Positions 15,109-24,255 of a DNA stretch of 49,356 bases are shown piece by piece. This stretch comes from an uncultured Lachnospiraceae bacterium. Its GTDB lineage: Bacteria > Bacillota > Clostridia > Lachnospirales > Lachnospiraceae. Under the pieces are notes generated by a model. The model ran no database searches and was not told the DNA's origin. It saw only the letters and a program-made list of their open reading frames with translations. A program made the translations under genes and the position numbers. The stretch covers positions 1-49,356 of the forward strand of contig URSA01000017.1 of assembly GCA_900550475.1 (NCBI GenBank). The letters are read 5' to 3'. Each line of letters opens with the position of its first letter. Position 1 is the stretch's first letter.

Positions 15109-16665
15109 TTACCAGATCCTTGTCGTCCATTTTGTGCAGTCCCACACATCAGTTGCCCAGTCGGCATAGAAATCCGGCTCATGGCACACCATGAGGATGC
15201 TGCCCTTGTAATCGGTGAGCGCCCGCTTTAACTCCGCCTTGGCGTCCACATCCAGATGGTTTGTGGGCTCGTCCAACAGTAGCACGTTGGTTTCCCGGTT
15301 CAGCAGCTTGCAGAGGCGTACTTTTGCCTGTTCGCCACCGCTCAGCACCTTGACCTTGCTCTCGATATGCTTTGTCGTCAGACCGCACTTGGCAAGGGCG
15401 GAACGCACCTCGTACTGGGTCATGGAAGGAAATTCCTTCCAGATTTCCTCGATGCAGGTGGTCTCGATCCCGGCGGCAGTCTCCTGCTCAAAGTAGCCGA
15501 TGCTCAGATAGTCGCCCTGCTCCACTTTTCCGGAGAGGGGAGGGATCAATCCCAGAATACTCTTTAACAAGGTTGTTTTTCCGATTCCGTTTGCACCGAT
15601 CAGGGCGATCTTCTGCCCGCGCTCCATGGAGAGGGTGAGCGGACTGGAAAGGGGTTCGTCGTAGCCGATCACAAGGCTGTCCGTCTGGAAAATGTAGCGG
15701 CCGGGGGTGCGGGCTTCCTTAAAGTAAAATTCCGGCTTGGGCTTCTCGGCGGCAAGCGTGATCACATCCATCTTATCCAGCTTTTTCTGGCGGGACATCG
15801 CCATGTTACGGGTGGATACCCGGGCTTTGTTTCGTGCCACAAAATCCTTGAGATCCGCAATTTCCTTCTGTTGTTTGTTGTAGGCAGCGGAGAGCTGCGC
15901 CTGCTTCATGGCGTAGACCTCCTGAAACTTGTCGTAGTCTCCCACATACCGGTTCAATTCCTGATTGTCCATGTGGTAGATCAGGTTCACCACGCTGTTC
16001 AGGAACGGAATGTCATGTGAAATCAGGATAAAGGCATTCTCGTACTCGGTCAGGTAGCGTTTCAGCCATGCAATGTGTTCTGCGTCCAGATAGTTGGTCG
16101 GCTCGTCGAGCAGAAGGATATCCGGCTTCTCCAAAAGAAGCTTTCCCAGAAGCACCTTGGTGCGCTGTCCGCCGCTTAAATCCGTCACATCCTTGTCCGG
16201 TCCCAGATCCAGAAGACCCAGCGCCCTTGCCACTTCCTCCACCTTGGAATCGATCATGTAGAAATCGTGGGCGGTCAAAAGCTCCTGCAAGGTTCCCAGA
16301 TCTTCCATGTACTGCTCCAGCTCCCCGGGGGTCGCATCCCCCATCTTATCACAGATATCGTTCATCTGTGCTTCCATCTCATAGAGAAAGTCAAAGGCGG
16401 AGGAAAGCACCTGACGGATTGACATTCCCTTCTCCAACACCGTGTGCTGATCCAGATAACCCACACGGACATTCTTTGCCCATTCGACTTTTCCCTCGTC
16501 CGGCGCGAGCTTTCCGGTAATGATGTTCATAAAAGTGGATTTTCCCTCACCGTTTGCACCGATCAGTCCGATATGCTCACCCTTCAGCAGACGAAAAGAA
16601 ACATTATTGAAAATTGCGCGGTCACCAAAGCCGTGCGTCAGATTTTCTACATTTAAAATACTCAT
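15109..16665 (-). CDS. ABC-F family ATPase, 518 aa
   Basis: Two ABC ATPase cassettes and no membrane segments. Cassette 1 has Walker A GANGEGKST (36-44), signature LSGGQRTKVLL and Walker B ILLLDEPTNYLD. Cassette 2 has GANGIGKTT, LSGGEQAKVRL and VLLLDEPTNHLD. The charged interdomain linker around 235-300 is the part that reaches the ribosome in ABC-F proteins. The members closest in length and linker are the YkpA/YbiT type, involved in translation; resistance-type ABC-F proteins cannot be excluded. GGAGG sits 6-7 nt before the ATG. It is a single gene on the minus strand. Confidence 0.92.
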   Translation of the reverse strand: MSILNVENLTHGFGDRAIFNNVSFRLLKGEHIGLIGANGEGKSTFMNIITGKLAPDEGKVEWAKNVRVGYLDQHTVLEKGMSIRQVLSSAFDFLYEMEAQMNDICDKMGDATPGELEQYMEDLGTLQELLTAHDFYMIDSKVEEVARALGLLDLGPDKDVTDLSGGQRTKVLLGKLLLEKPDILLLDEPTNYLDAEHIAWLKRYLTEYENAFILISHDIPFLNSVVNLIYHMDNQELNRYVGDYDKFQEVYAMKQAQLSAAYNKQQKEIADLKDFVARNKARVSTRNMAMSRQKKLDKMDVITLAAEKPKPEFYFKEARTPGRYIFQTDSLVIGYDEPLSSPLTLSMERGQKIALIGANGIGKTTLLKSILGLIPPLSGKVEQGDYLSIGYFEQETAAGIETTCIEEIWKEFPSMTQYEVRSALAKCGLTTKHIESKVKVLSGGEQAKVRLCKLLNRETNVLLLDEPTNHLDVDAKAELKRALTDYKGSILMVCHEPDFYADWATDVWDCTKWTTRIW

Positions 16666-16792
16666 GAAAGCCTCCGATCATCGTAATCCATGCCAGTATA
16701 GCACGAAGAAGCGCCACTTTGCAATGGGATGTATAGAGAAGGAAACGCAGTGGAATACTGTGAAAAAAGCCGAAAGGCAAAAGGAGGACTTT

Positions 16793-17428
16793 ATGAAAAA
16801 AGGATTGCTTATCTGTTCCGGCATTATACTTGCCGTGACGCTTACCGCCTGCGGAAACAAAAAGAACAATAACAATGGGCAGGAATCGACCGTACCGCAG
16901 ACCACGGAGAGCAGTTCGGCACAGCAGACACAAACCCCGGAGACGGGAAACACAGAAAATCCGGGCAGCACGGAGGCGGATGTGCCCATGGAGGAGCTGC
17001 GTGCGGCGGTGGAGGAGGTGCTTGGAGAAAATTACTGGCCCAACTCAGCCATCGAGGCGGATGTGCTGGCGGAGGTGTACGGCATCACCGAGGATATGTA
17101 CGACGACTATTTTGGCGAGATGCCCATGATCAGCGTCAACGTGGACACGCTGATTATTGTAAAGGCAAAGGAAGGTCAGGCGGAAGCCGTGGAGGATGCC
17201 CTGAATGTGTACCGTGACATGCAGATCAATGATGCCCTGCAGTATCCCATGAATGTGGGAAAGGTGCAGGCATCCCAAATCGAGGCAATCGGCAGCTATG
17301 TCTGCTTCGTGCAGCTTGGCGCGGATGTGGACGAGGAGATGGACCAAGGTGAGGATGCAGTTATCAAAAAATGTCAGGAGGCAAACGAAGCCGCGCTGGA
17401 TGCAATCCGCAACCGGCTTTGGCAGTAG
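16793..17428 (+). CDS. DUF4358-like lipoprotein, 211 aa
   Basis: Lipobox TLTAC gives lipidation at Cys20. A ~45-residue linker of Gln, Thr, Ser and Glu precedes a domain with the DUF4358-like pattern: EVYGITEDMYDDYFGEMPMI, VDTLIIVKAKEGQAEAVEDA and IGSYVCFVQLG. The domain is predicted extracytoplasmic. AAGGAGG is 5 nt before the ATG; the frame is open further upstream but without a start signal. The MBOAT gene starts 5 nt after its stop, so the three genes 16793-20052 probably form one operon for modifying an exported polymer. The lipoprotein's own role is unknown. Confidence 0.82.
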   Translation: MKKGLLICSGIILAVTLTACGNKKNNNNGQESTVPQTTESSSAQQTQTPETGNTENPGSTEADVPMEELRAAVEEVLGENYWPNSAIEADVLAEVYGITEDMYDDYFGEMPMISVNVDTLIIVKAKEGQAEAVEDALNVYRDMQINDALQYPMNVGKVQASQIEAIGSYVCFVQLGADVDEEMDQGEDAVIKKCQEANEAALDAIRNRLWQ

Positions 17429-17433
17429 GCAGC

Positions 17434-18789
17434 ATGGTATTCTCAAGTGTCATTTTTTTGTTTCGTTTTTTACCCCTGTTTTTCTTATGCTATTTTATAT
17501 TCCCCGAGAGGATGAGAAATCTCATCCTCTTTTTGGGTAGTATTCTGTTTTATGCGTGGGGGGAGCCGTTGTATGTGGTGCTGATGCTGATTTCCACGCT
17601 GTCGGATTATGTGCACGGACTTCTGATCGAGAAATGTTACGGCAGGATGTCGGCAAAGCTTCTGCTTTTTTCCTCAATGGTAATCAATCTGGGAATGTTG
17701 GGCTTTTTTAAGTACAGCGGGTTGGATCTCCCGCTCCCTGTGGGGATTTCCTTCTATACCTTTCAGACCATGTCCTACACCATAGATGTGTACCGGGGAG
17801 AGGTGCGGGCGCAGAAGAACCTGCTCGACTTTGCCGTATTCGTGACCCTGTTTCCTCAGTTGATCGCGGGCCCCATCGTCCAGTACAAGACCATCGCGGA
17901 GGAGCTGCGGGTGCGCCTTGTAACAGTGTATGATCTGGCGGCGGGTGCGGAGCGCTTCGTGGCAGGGCTTGCCAAAAAGGTTCTGCTTGCCAACGGCATA
18001 GGCGTACTTTTTACGCAGATCAGTGCGCAGCCGGAGGGCGAGCTGACCCTTGTCATGGCGTGGCTGGGAATGGTCAGCTATGCGTTTCAGATCTACTTTG
18101 ATTTTTCCGGGTATTCTGACATGGCGATCGGGCTTGGCAGAATTATGGGATTCCATTTCCCGGAAAATTTCCGCTACCCGTACACCTCAAAAAGCATTAC
18201 GGAGTTCTGGCGAAGGTGGCATATCTCCTTAAGCAGTTGGTTTCGGGATTATGTTTACATTCCGCTTGGGGGCAACCGGAAGGGCCTGAAAAGGCAGCTT
18301 TTGAACATAGGGATCGTCTGGTCGCTGACGGGTATCTGGCATGGTGCCGGACTGAATTTTCTTCTGTGGGGCATGTGGTTTGCACTTTTCTTGATGCTGG
18401 AGAAGCTGTTTTTGGGAAAATGGCTCGCAAAGCTGCCGGGAGTGGTCGGTTTTCTCTACACCGCGTTTGTGGTGCTGATCAGTTGGTGCTTCTTCTCGCT
18501 GGAGGAGGCGGGCGCGATCCTGCGGTTTCTGAAAGCCATGTTCGGCATGGGGGCAGCAGGGCTGTCCGGAGAAAAAACATGGTATCTGCTGCAAAATTAC
18601 GAAGTGCTGCTCCTGCTTCTTGCCTTTTGTGCCACACCCATCGGAAAGAAAATATGGGATTGGCTGAAGCAGAGGGCAGGCTTTGCCATGGGTGTGCTGG
18701 AACCGGCGGCGCTGGCGGCAGTTCTGCTCCTCTCGGTAGCAGGTATTGTGGACGCCTCCTACAATCCGTTTTTATATTTCCGTTTCTAG
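17434..18789 (+). CDS. MBOAT family O-acyltransferase (AlgI/DltB-like), 451 aa
   Basis: A polytopic membrane protein with the AlgI-like start FLFRFLPLFFLCYFIFPE, the RRWHISLSSWFRDYVYIPLG segment (His263) and the WHGAG motif with the catalytic-type His303. Members transfer acyl groups, usually acetyl, across the membrane to cell-wall polymers or exopolysaccharide. Length (~450) is typical. Start 17434 was chosen because the family begins here; the frame is open further upstream within the lipoprotein gene. The next gene encodes a DHHW protein, the usual periplasmic or extracellular partner that completes acetylation. The acceptor polymer is unknown. Confidence 0.93.
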   Translation: MVFSSVIFLFRFLPLFFLCYFIFPERMRNLILFLGSILFYAWGEPLYVVLMLISTLSDYVHGLLIEKCYGRMSAKLLLFSSMVINLGMLGFFKYSGLDLPLPVGISFYTFQTMSYTIDVYRGEVRAQKNLLDFAVFVTLFPQLIAGPIVQYKTIAEELRVRLVTVYDLAAGAERFVAGLAKKVLLANGIGVLFTQISAQPEGELTLVMAWLGMVSYAFQIYFDFSGYSDMAIGLGRIMGFHFPENFRYPYTSKSITEFWRRWHISLSSWFRDYVYIPLGGNRKGLKRQLLNIGIVWSLTGIWHGAGLNFLLWGMWFALFLMLEKLFLGKWLAKLPGVVGFLYTAFVVLISWCFFSLEEAGAILRFLKAMFGMGAAGLSGEKTWYLLQNYEVLLLLLAFCATPIGKKIWDWLKQRAGFAMGVLEPAALAAVLLLSVAGIVDASYNPFLYFRF

Positions 18790-18810
18790 GTGGAAGGGAG
18801 AATGGCAGGC

Positions 18811-20052
18811 ATGAAGAAAGAAAAAAGGAAATGTGCGGGTGCGGTATTGACCGTCCTCACCGTGGGCGGCATTCTGGCAGGACTTACGGCGGCAGATCTG
18901 TTTACGGCAGACCGGCTGTTTTCTGCATTTGAAAACCGGATGCTTGCGCAAAGACCGGATTTTTCCGTAAAAGCACTGTTTGCAGGCACTTATACGGAAG
19001 CGTACGAAACCTATGTGACGGATCAGTTTGTGGGCAGGGATCGGTGGATCACGGTCAAAACGCTGACGGATGTGGCGCTTGGAAAAAAAGAGATCAACGG
19101 GGTATATCTGGCTGCGGACGGAACCCTGATCGAGAAACATGACCCGGAGGATTATGACGGGGAAACAGAGGATAAAAAAATCATGCTTTTGAAGGGGCTG
19201 GCAGAGAGACAGGAGCAGAAGGGGGAACGTTTCTCCGTGATGCTGGTGCCCACGGCAGATCAGATTCTTTCGGACAAACTGCCTGCCCACGCAACCAGCT
19301 ACGATCAGATCGCATTTATAGAAAAGGTATCAGATGTCATTGGTGACAACAATGTCATAAACACAACAAATCTCTTGAATGCACACAAAGATGAGTATAT
19401 CTACTATGGAACAGATCATCACTGGACGACGCTGGGCGCTTATTACGGTTATCTCGCATGGGCTGAGCATATGAACATGACAAATGTGTCATATGAAAGA
19501 GAGACGGTTTCGGAGGACTTTTATGGAACGCTTCACTCAAAGACCCACGTTTTTGTAAAGGCAGACAGGATCGAAAGCTACCTACCCTCATGGCAGAAGG
19601 ACGGCGGGCAGGTGGAGGTGTATTATGACGGGGGAAGGACGCCGTATTCTTCCCCGTACGCGCCGGAGTATCTGAGTACCAAAAACCAGTACGGCTATTT
19701 TCTGAAGGACAATCATGCGCTGATTGAAATTCGGCGGAATGGCGGAAACGCAGAAGAAGGAAGCAGGGGGAGAACCCTGTTTGTCATCAGGGATTCCTAC
19801 GCCAGCTGCTTCCTTCCTTTCCTGACAGAGCACTATGACACGATCCTTGTGCTGGATCCGCGCTATTACAACGGCAGCCTGTTCACGCTCCTCGATGAGT
19901 ATGAGGAGCGTGAGGGGAATATGGATGTCCTTGTGCTCTACAATGTGATTCACTTTTTAGAAGAATTCCGGTACTATGACAGATCTGCGCTGTCGCTGCT
20001 GTCCGCAGATGCGGCAGCTGCTCCGGCCTGTGCACCGTTCTGTCTCTTCTGA
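18811..20052 (+). CDS. DHHW/AlgX-like acetylation partner of the MBOAT protein, 413 aa
   Basis: An N-terminal membrane anchor (about 8-30) is followed by an SGNH/AlgX-like extracytoplasmic domain with FENRMLAQRPDFSVKALF near the start, YYGTDHHWTTLGAYYGY (D202-H203-H204-W205) and GRTLFVIRDSYASCFLPFL, which carries the Asp-Ser pair. These residues form the catalytic triad in polysaccharide O-acetyltransferases. Start 18811 follows GGAAGGGAG by about 10 nt; ATG 18802 is nearer to it. The last ~26 residues overlap the convergent flotillin gene, and the final dozen (AAAAPACAPFCLF) are low complexity, so an earlier stop has probably been lost. Confidence 0.88.
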   Translation: MKKEKRKCAGAVLTVLTVGGILAGLTAADLFTADRLFSAFENRMLAQRPDFSVKALFAGTYTEAYETYVTDQFVGRDRWITVKTLTDVALGKKEINGVYLAADGTLIEKHDPEDYDGETEDKKIMLLKGLAERQEQKGERFSVMLVPTADQILSDKLPAHATSYDQIAFIEKVSDVIGDNNVINTTNLLNAHKDEYIYYGTDHHWTTLGAYYGYLAWAEHMNMTNVSYERETVSEDFYGTLHSKTHVFVKADRIESYLPSWQKDGGQVEVYYDGGRTPYSSPYAPEYLSTKNQYGYFLKDNHALIEIRRNGGNAEEGSRGRTLFVIRDSYASCFLPFLTEHYDTILVLDPRYYNGSLFTLLDEYEEREGNMDVLVLYNVIHFLEEFRYYDRSALSLLSADAAAAPACAPFCLF

Positions 20053-21491
20053 GCCACCATTTCGCCTACCGTGTGGGCGGCGCCTGCGCCTAAGAAGCCG
20101 GACAAAACTGCGTTCAGATCCACGCCGGTCGACTCCTTCAAGCCGTCCGTCACCTGATTTAAGGTGTTCATCACATCCTTCATCAGTTTGGTGGAATTGC
20201 CGTCACCGTACATGGTGATCTTGTCGACCTTAGCCAGCGGCTCGGCTGCGTTTTTCACCACGTCGGGCAGAGCCTTGAAGTACATTTCCAGCACAGCGGC
20301 TTCACCCATCTTCGCCATTGCTTCGGCTTTCTTCTCGATACCTTCTGCCTCAGCCACAGCCTTTGCCTGAATGGCCTCCGCCTCTGCGAGACCCTTGATG
20401 CGGATACCTTCCGCCTCCTGCTCCTTGGCGTATTTCTCTGCCTCTGCTTGAACCTTAAGGGCTTCTGCCTGCTGCTGCAGTTCATATTTCTTTGCCTCTG
20501 CTTCACGCTGGCGCTGGTAGAGCTGTGCATCCGCGGCCTGCTGCTTTGCGAACTTGTCTGCCTCTGCCTTTTTCTTCACCTGTGCATCCAGAGCCTGTTC
20601 CATAACCTCGGCTTCCTTCTGCTTTAAGAGGATTTCCTTCTCCTGCTTTGCGATGTTTGCGTTTGCCGTGGTGATCTCGATGGTCTTACGCTGCTCCTCC
20701 TGCTGGATCTGGTAAGCGGCGTCCGCCTCCGCCTTCTTGGCATCGGAAACCCGTTTCAGCTCCGCCTGCGTAATGGCAAGCTCGTTGTTCTTCTGGGCGA
20801 TGTCGGTCTGCGCGGCGATCTGCGCTTCGTTTGCCTCGCGCTGTGCGTTTGCCTGCGCCTTCGCGATTTCCTTTTCACTTTCCGCACGGGAAATAGCGGC
20901 ATTTTTCTGGATCTTTACGATGTTGTCCACACCGAGGTTCTCGATGACGCCATTGGAATCCACAAAGTTCTGCACGTTGAAGCTTATAATGTCAAGACCC
21001 ATGGCGGCGAGGTCGGGCGCGGCGTTCTCTTTTACCAGATTGGCAAATTTCTGACGGTCGCTGACCATCTCCTCCAGGTTCATCTTACCTACGATCTCAC
21101 GCATGTTACCTTCCAGCACTTCTCTGGCAACCTGTGCAATGTAGTCGGTTTTCTTGTTTAAGAAGTTCTGTGCCGCAAGCTCTAGCTGTTCCTTGTTGGA
21201 GCTTACCTTTACATTGACTGCGGCGTCCACCTTGATGTTGATGTAGTCCGCGGTGGGTACTGTACTTGCCGTCTTGACATCAATCGGGATCAGTTGCAGA
21301 TTCAGCTCATCCTTCTTCTCCAGAAAAGGAATCTTGATGCCGGCGCGTCCGATCAGCACCTTCGGGCGTTTGCGCAGACCGGAAATGATGTAGGCGGTAT
21401 CCGGTGACGCCTTGACATATCCCGATGCAAGAATTGCCAGAATCGCAACGACAATGACAACGGGGACAGCTACTTGTAAAATGATCTCCAT
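19974..21491 (-). CDS. Flotillin/SPFH family protein, 505 aa
   Basis: One N-terminal membrane helix (about 5-24) leads to an SPFH domain (about 25-190). A long helical region of Ala/Glu/Lys repeats (about 200-400, with many EAE and AEA heptads) gives the flotillin coiled coil, and the Gly/Ala-rich C-terminus follows. Flotillins organise membrane microdomains and oligomerise through this region; the bacterial type is FloT/YuaG. TGGAG lies about 7 nt before the ATG. It is alone on the minus strand, without the usual NfeD neighbour. Its 3' end overlaps the convergent DHHW gene by 79 bp. Confidence 0.92.
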   Translation of the reverse strand: MEIILQVAVPVVIVVAILAILASGYVKASPDTAYIISGLRKRPKVLIGRAGIKIPFLEKKDELNLQLIPIDVKTASTVPTADYINIKVDAAVNVKVSSNKEQLELAAQNFLNKKTDYIAQVAREVLEGNMREIVGKMNLEEMVSDRQKFANLVKENAAPDLAAMGLDIISFNVQNFVDSNGVIENLGVDNIVKIQKNAAISRAESEKEIAKAQANAQREANEAQIAAQTDIAQKNNELAITQAELKRVSDAKKAEADAAYQIQQEEQRKTIEITTANANIAKQEKEILLKQKEAEVMEQALDAQVKKKAEADKFAKQQAADAQLYQRQREAEAKKYELQQQAEALKVQAEAEKYAKEQEAEGIRIKGLAEAEAIQAKAVAEAEGIEKKAEAMAKMGEAAVLEMYFKALPDVVKNAAEPLAKVDKITMYGDGNSTKLMKDVMNTLNQVTDGLKESTGVDLNAVLSGFLGAGAAHTVGEMVAQKRQNGAQAGAAAASADSSDSADLS

Positions 21492-21631
21492 ATGTTCTCC
21501 ATTCCGGGGCGCCCGACAGAGACCGGTTGTTCGGTCTGCCCGCGCTCCCTTGCTTTAATGTCTACATTGTAACATAGTATGCGGCTTTTTTGTAGAAAAA
21601 GAAGTACACGTTAGAAAAGCATACCGTGCGC

Positions 21632-21660
21632 TTGAGGGAAGGGGGAAGTTGTGGTAAAAT
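21632..21660 (+). promoter_or_regulatory. Candidate promoter of the HAD-PTP gene
   Basis: TTGAGG (21632-21637), 17 nt, TAAAAT (21655-21660), 40 nt before the start codon. Confidence 0.6.
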
Positions 21661-21700
21661 CGGATAGAATACAGGAAGAAACGAAGAATGGGAGAACGGA

Positions 21701-23209
21701 ATGGAAACGATACAGGCAGTGGTATTTGATATGGACGGCGTATTGTTTGACACGGAGCGTCTGTATCTGGAGGAATGGAGACAGATTGCGGCGGAGGAGC
21801 ATATCGCTCCCGAGGTGATGGAGAGAGCAATACTTGGGTGTGTGGGACTGAACAACACGGATACAAGGGCGCTGTTTCAGAGCGTGTGCGGAGAGCAGTT
21901 TCCTTTCGACGAGGCATATAAAAAATGCAGCGACAGGATGAAGGAGCGGGTGAAGCGGGAAGGGCTTCCCATGAAACCCGGCGTCCGGGAGATTCTGTAC
22001 TATCTGCGCGCGGAGGGCTACCGCATCGCGTTGGCTTCGTCCACGAGGACGGAGAGTGTGCTGCGCCATCTGGAGCAGGCGCAGATCAGGGACTGCTTCG
22101 AGGTGGTCACCGGCGGGGACAGGGTGGAGCACAGCAAACCCCTGCCTGATATTTATCTGATTACATGCAGGGAGCTTGGCGTATCGCCCCAAAATGCCGT
22201 TGCCATCGAGGATTCCCCCAACGGGATCCGCTCGGCGTATGCGGCGGGAATGCATCCCATCATGGTGCCGGATCTGATAGCGCCGACGCCGGAAATCCAA
22301 AAGCTTCTGTACGCGGAGTGCAAAACCCTGCTCGAGGTGCTGGAGCTTTTTAGGGAAGCGGCAGAGCGGGATGGCCTGCAGGAGGTGCTGCGGATTCCGC
22401 TTCAGGGCTTGTGCAACACAAGGGATCTGGGAGGCTACCGCACAGCGGACGGCAGAAGAATCAAAAAACACCGGCTTTTGCGCAGCGGTGCGCTCTTTGA
22501 CGCCACACAAAAGGATCTGGAGACACTCTGCTCCGAATATGGTCTGCGGAAAGTGGTTGATTTTCGTACAAGCTCAGAGAGGGCGGGCAAACCGGATCCG
22601 AAGCTGCCCGGCGTTTCCTATGTAAAAAATCCGATTTTGCAGGAGGCCATGCTCGGCATCACCAGAGAAGAGGATCTGGGACAGGACGGCAACGCCGTGG
22701 TGCGCAAGGTGGTGAAAGTGCTGGAGTCGGACGGCAATACGCCGTTATCCTACATGGAGAATATGTACAGCAATCTGATTACGAACCCCTTCTCAAAGGG
22801 ACAGTACCGGAAATTCTTTGATATACTGGAGGAACAGAAGGAGGGCGCCCTGCTCTGGCATTGCAGCGCGGGAAAGGACAGAGTGGGCGTGGCGACCATT
22901 CTTCTGCTGACCGCACTGGGTGTGCCGAGGCAGCAGATCCTTGCGGACTACGAAAAAGTGAATTGCTTTGTGGCGAAGGATGTGGCGCAGCTGATGGAGA
23001 CATTCACGGAGGGGATGGATCCGGCGGCGAGGGAGACGGCTGTACGCAGGGAGGCGTTAAGGCTGCTGTTTACCGTGAATGGCGCTTACGCCGAATCCGT
23101 GTTTGCTGCAATGGAACGGCAGAGCGGAAGCACGGAGGCTTTCCTTGAGGAGGAGATGGGGCTCACCCCCGAGAGGCTGCAGTCCCTTAAGGACAATTAT
23201 CTGGAATAA
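21701..23209 (+). CDS. HAD phosphatase fused to a tyrosine-phosphatase-like domain, 502 aa
   Basis: Residues 1-220 are a beta-phosphoglucomutase-like HAD hydrolase: nucleophile motif FDMDGVLFDT (D10, D12), ASSTRTES, SKPLPDIY and IEDSPNGIRSAYAAGM, with a four-helix cap at about 18-85. Residues 230-500 match the Y_phosphatase3 family: LCNTRDLGGYRTADGRRI, LRSGAL, and the active-site loop HCSAGKDRVG with His387 and Cys388. Both active sites look intact. A HAD-PTP fusion in one chain is unusual; the two activities may act on linked phosphorylated metabolites. GGGAGAACGG precedes the ATG. The RsmA gene follows 21 nt downstream. Confidence 0.88.
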   Translation: METIQAVVFDMDGVLFDTERLYLEEWRQIAAEEHIAPEVMERAILGCVGLNNTDTRALFQSVCGEQFPFDEAYKKCSDRMKERVKREGLPMKPGVREILYYLRAEGYRIALASSTRTESVLRHLEQAQIRDCFEVVTGGDRVEHSKPLPDIYLITCRELGVSPQNAVAIEDSPNGIRSAYAAGMHPIMVPDLIAPTPEIQKLLYAECKTLLEVLELFREAAERDGLQEVLRIPLQGLCNTRDLGGYRTADGRRIKKHRLLRSGALFDATQKDLETLCSEYGLRKVVDFRTSSERAGKPDPKLPGVSYVKNPILQEAMLGITREEDLGQDGNAVVRKVVKVLESDGNTPLSYMENMYSNLITNPFSKGQYRKFFDILEEQKEGALLWHCSAGKDRVGVATILLLTALGVPRQQILADYEKVNCFVAKDVAQLMETFTEGMDPAARETAVRREALRLLFTVNGAYAESVFAAMERQSGSTEAFLEEEMGLTPERLQSLKDNYLE

Positions 23210-23230
23210 ACCGAATGCGGAGGAGAAAAT

Positions 23231-24097
23231 TTGGCAACATTGGGAATCCCGCAGAACACCATAGCGGTTCTGCAAAAATACAATTTTAATTTTCAGAAAA
23301 AATACGGGCAGAACTTTCTTGTGGATACGCATGTTCTGGAGAAGATCATGGACGCCGCACAGATAACCGCGGATGACTGCGTGGTGGAGATCGGCCCGGG
23401 AATCGGTACCATGACGCAGTATCTGGCGGAGAGGGCCGGTTCGGTGGTTGCGGTGGAGATCGACAAGAATCTGATTCCCATTTTGCAGGAGACGCTCTCG
23501 GAATACGACAACGTGACCATCATTAACGAGGACATTCTCAAGGTGGATCTGAACCGCATCGTGGAGGAGAAAAACGAGGGTCGTCCGGTCAAGGTGGTGG
23601 CGAATCTGCCCTATTACATTACCACGCCCATAATCATGGGACTGTTTGAAAACCACATGCCGCTGCAAAGCATTACCATCATGGTGCAGAAGGAGGTGGC
23701 GGACCGCATGCAGATCGGCCCGGGCACCAAGGATTACGGCGCGCTCTCGCTGGCGGTGCAGTATTACGCCAGACCGGAAATTGTGGCGATCGTGCCGCCC
23801 AACTGCTTTATTCCGAGACCCGGCGTGGCGAGTGCCGTCATACGCCTGACCCGCTATGAGGAGCCGCCGGTACAGGTGACGGACGAGGCGTTTCTGTTCG
23901 CGCTCATCAGGGCTTCCTTCAATCAGCGGCGCAAGACGCTGGCAAACGGTCTTTCCAACGCCCAGAACCTTTCCCTGACCAGAGAGCAGGTGACGGAGGC
24001 GCTGGAGAGCATGGGACTGTCGCCCACCGTGAGAGGGGAGGCGCTGACGCTTTCGCAGTTTGCGGCGCTCTCCGAAATGCTGAAAGGCAATATCTAG
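23231..24097 (+). CDS. rsmA: 16S rRNA dimethyladenosine transferase RsmA/KsgA, 288 aa
   Basis: KKYGQNFLVD near residue 23, the SAM-binding loop VEIGPGIGTMTQYLAERA, acidic VVAVEID, the catalytic NLPYYIT motif (Asn125) and the C-terminal SFNQRRKTLAN segment identify RsmA. It dimethylates two adjacent adenosines near the 3' end of 16S rRNA during 30S maturation. Length is normal. The start is TTG 23231, 5 nt after GGAGGAG; the family's N-terminus matches this start. It follows the HAD-PTP gene in a likely two-gene operon and is followed by a strong terminator. Confidence 0.96.
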   Translation: MATLGIPQNTIAVLQKYNFNFQKKYGQNFLVDTHVLEKIMDAAQITADDCVVEIGPGIGTMTQYLAERAGSVVAVEIDKNLIPILQETLSEYDNVTIINEDILKVDLNRIVEEKNEGRPVKVVANLPYYITTPIIMGLFENHMPLQSITIMVQKEVADRMQIGPGTKDYGALSLAVQYYARPEIVAIVPPNCFIPRPGVASAVIRLTRYEEPPVQVTDEAFLFALIRASFNQRRKTLANGLSNAQNLSLTREQVTEALESMGLSPTVRGEALTLSQFAALSEMLKGNI

Positions 24098-24106
24098 TAA
24101 GATTTC

Positions 24107-24162
24107 ATCGAGGAAATGCACTACATCTTGTATTTTTTGTGCATTTTCCTCGATATTTTTTT
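24107..24162 (+). terminator. Terminator after rsmA
   Basis: ATCGAGGAAATGCAC (24107-24121) pairs with GTGCATTTTCCTCGAT (24139-24154) with one bulged base, followed by seven T's. The T run flows into the next TTGACA. Confidence 0.9.
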
Positions 24163-24190
24163 GACATCATATGCCGCATTATGATAAACT
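24161..24190 (+). promoter_or_regulatory. Candidate promoter of the TPR/AAA-like gene
   Basis: TTGACA (24161-24166), 18 nt, TAAACT (24185-24190), 65 nt before the GTG start. Confidence 0.65.
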
Positions 24191-24255
24191 TAGTAGGTGA
24201 AAAGTGGGATAGTTTACGTTTTTGCATAATTTTGGATAAAGGAAAGGCAATCGCC

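Noticed and set aside
23057..24121. 354-codon open frame antisense to rsmA
   Set aside because: Rich in His, Arg and Leu, typical of the shadow of a GC-rich gene; rsmA on the plus strand is unmistakable.
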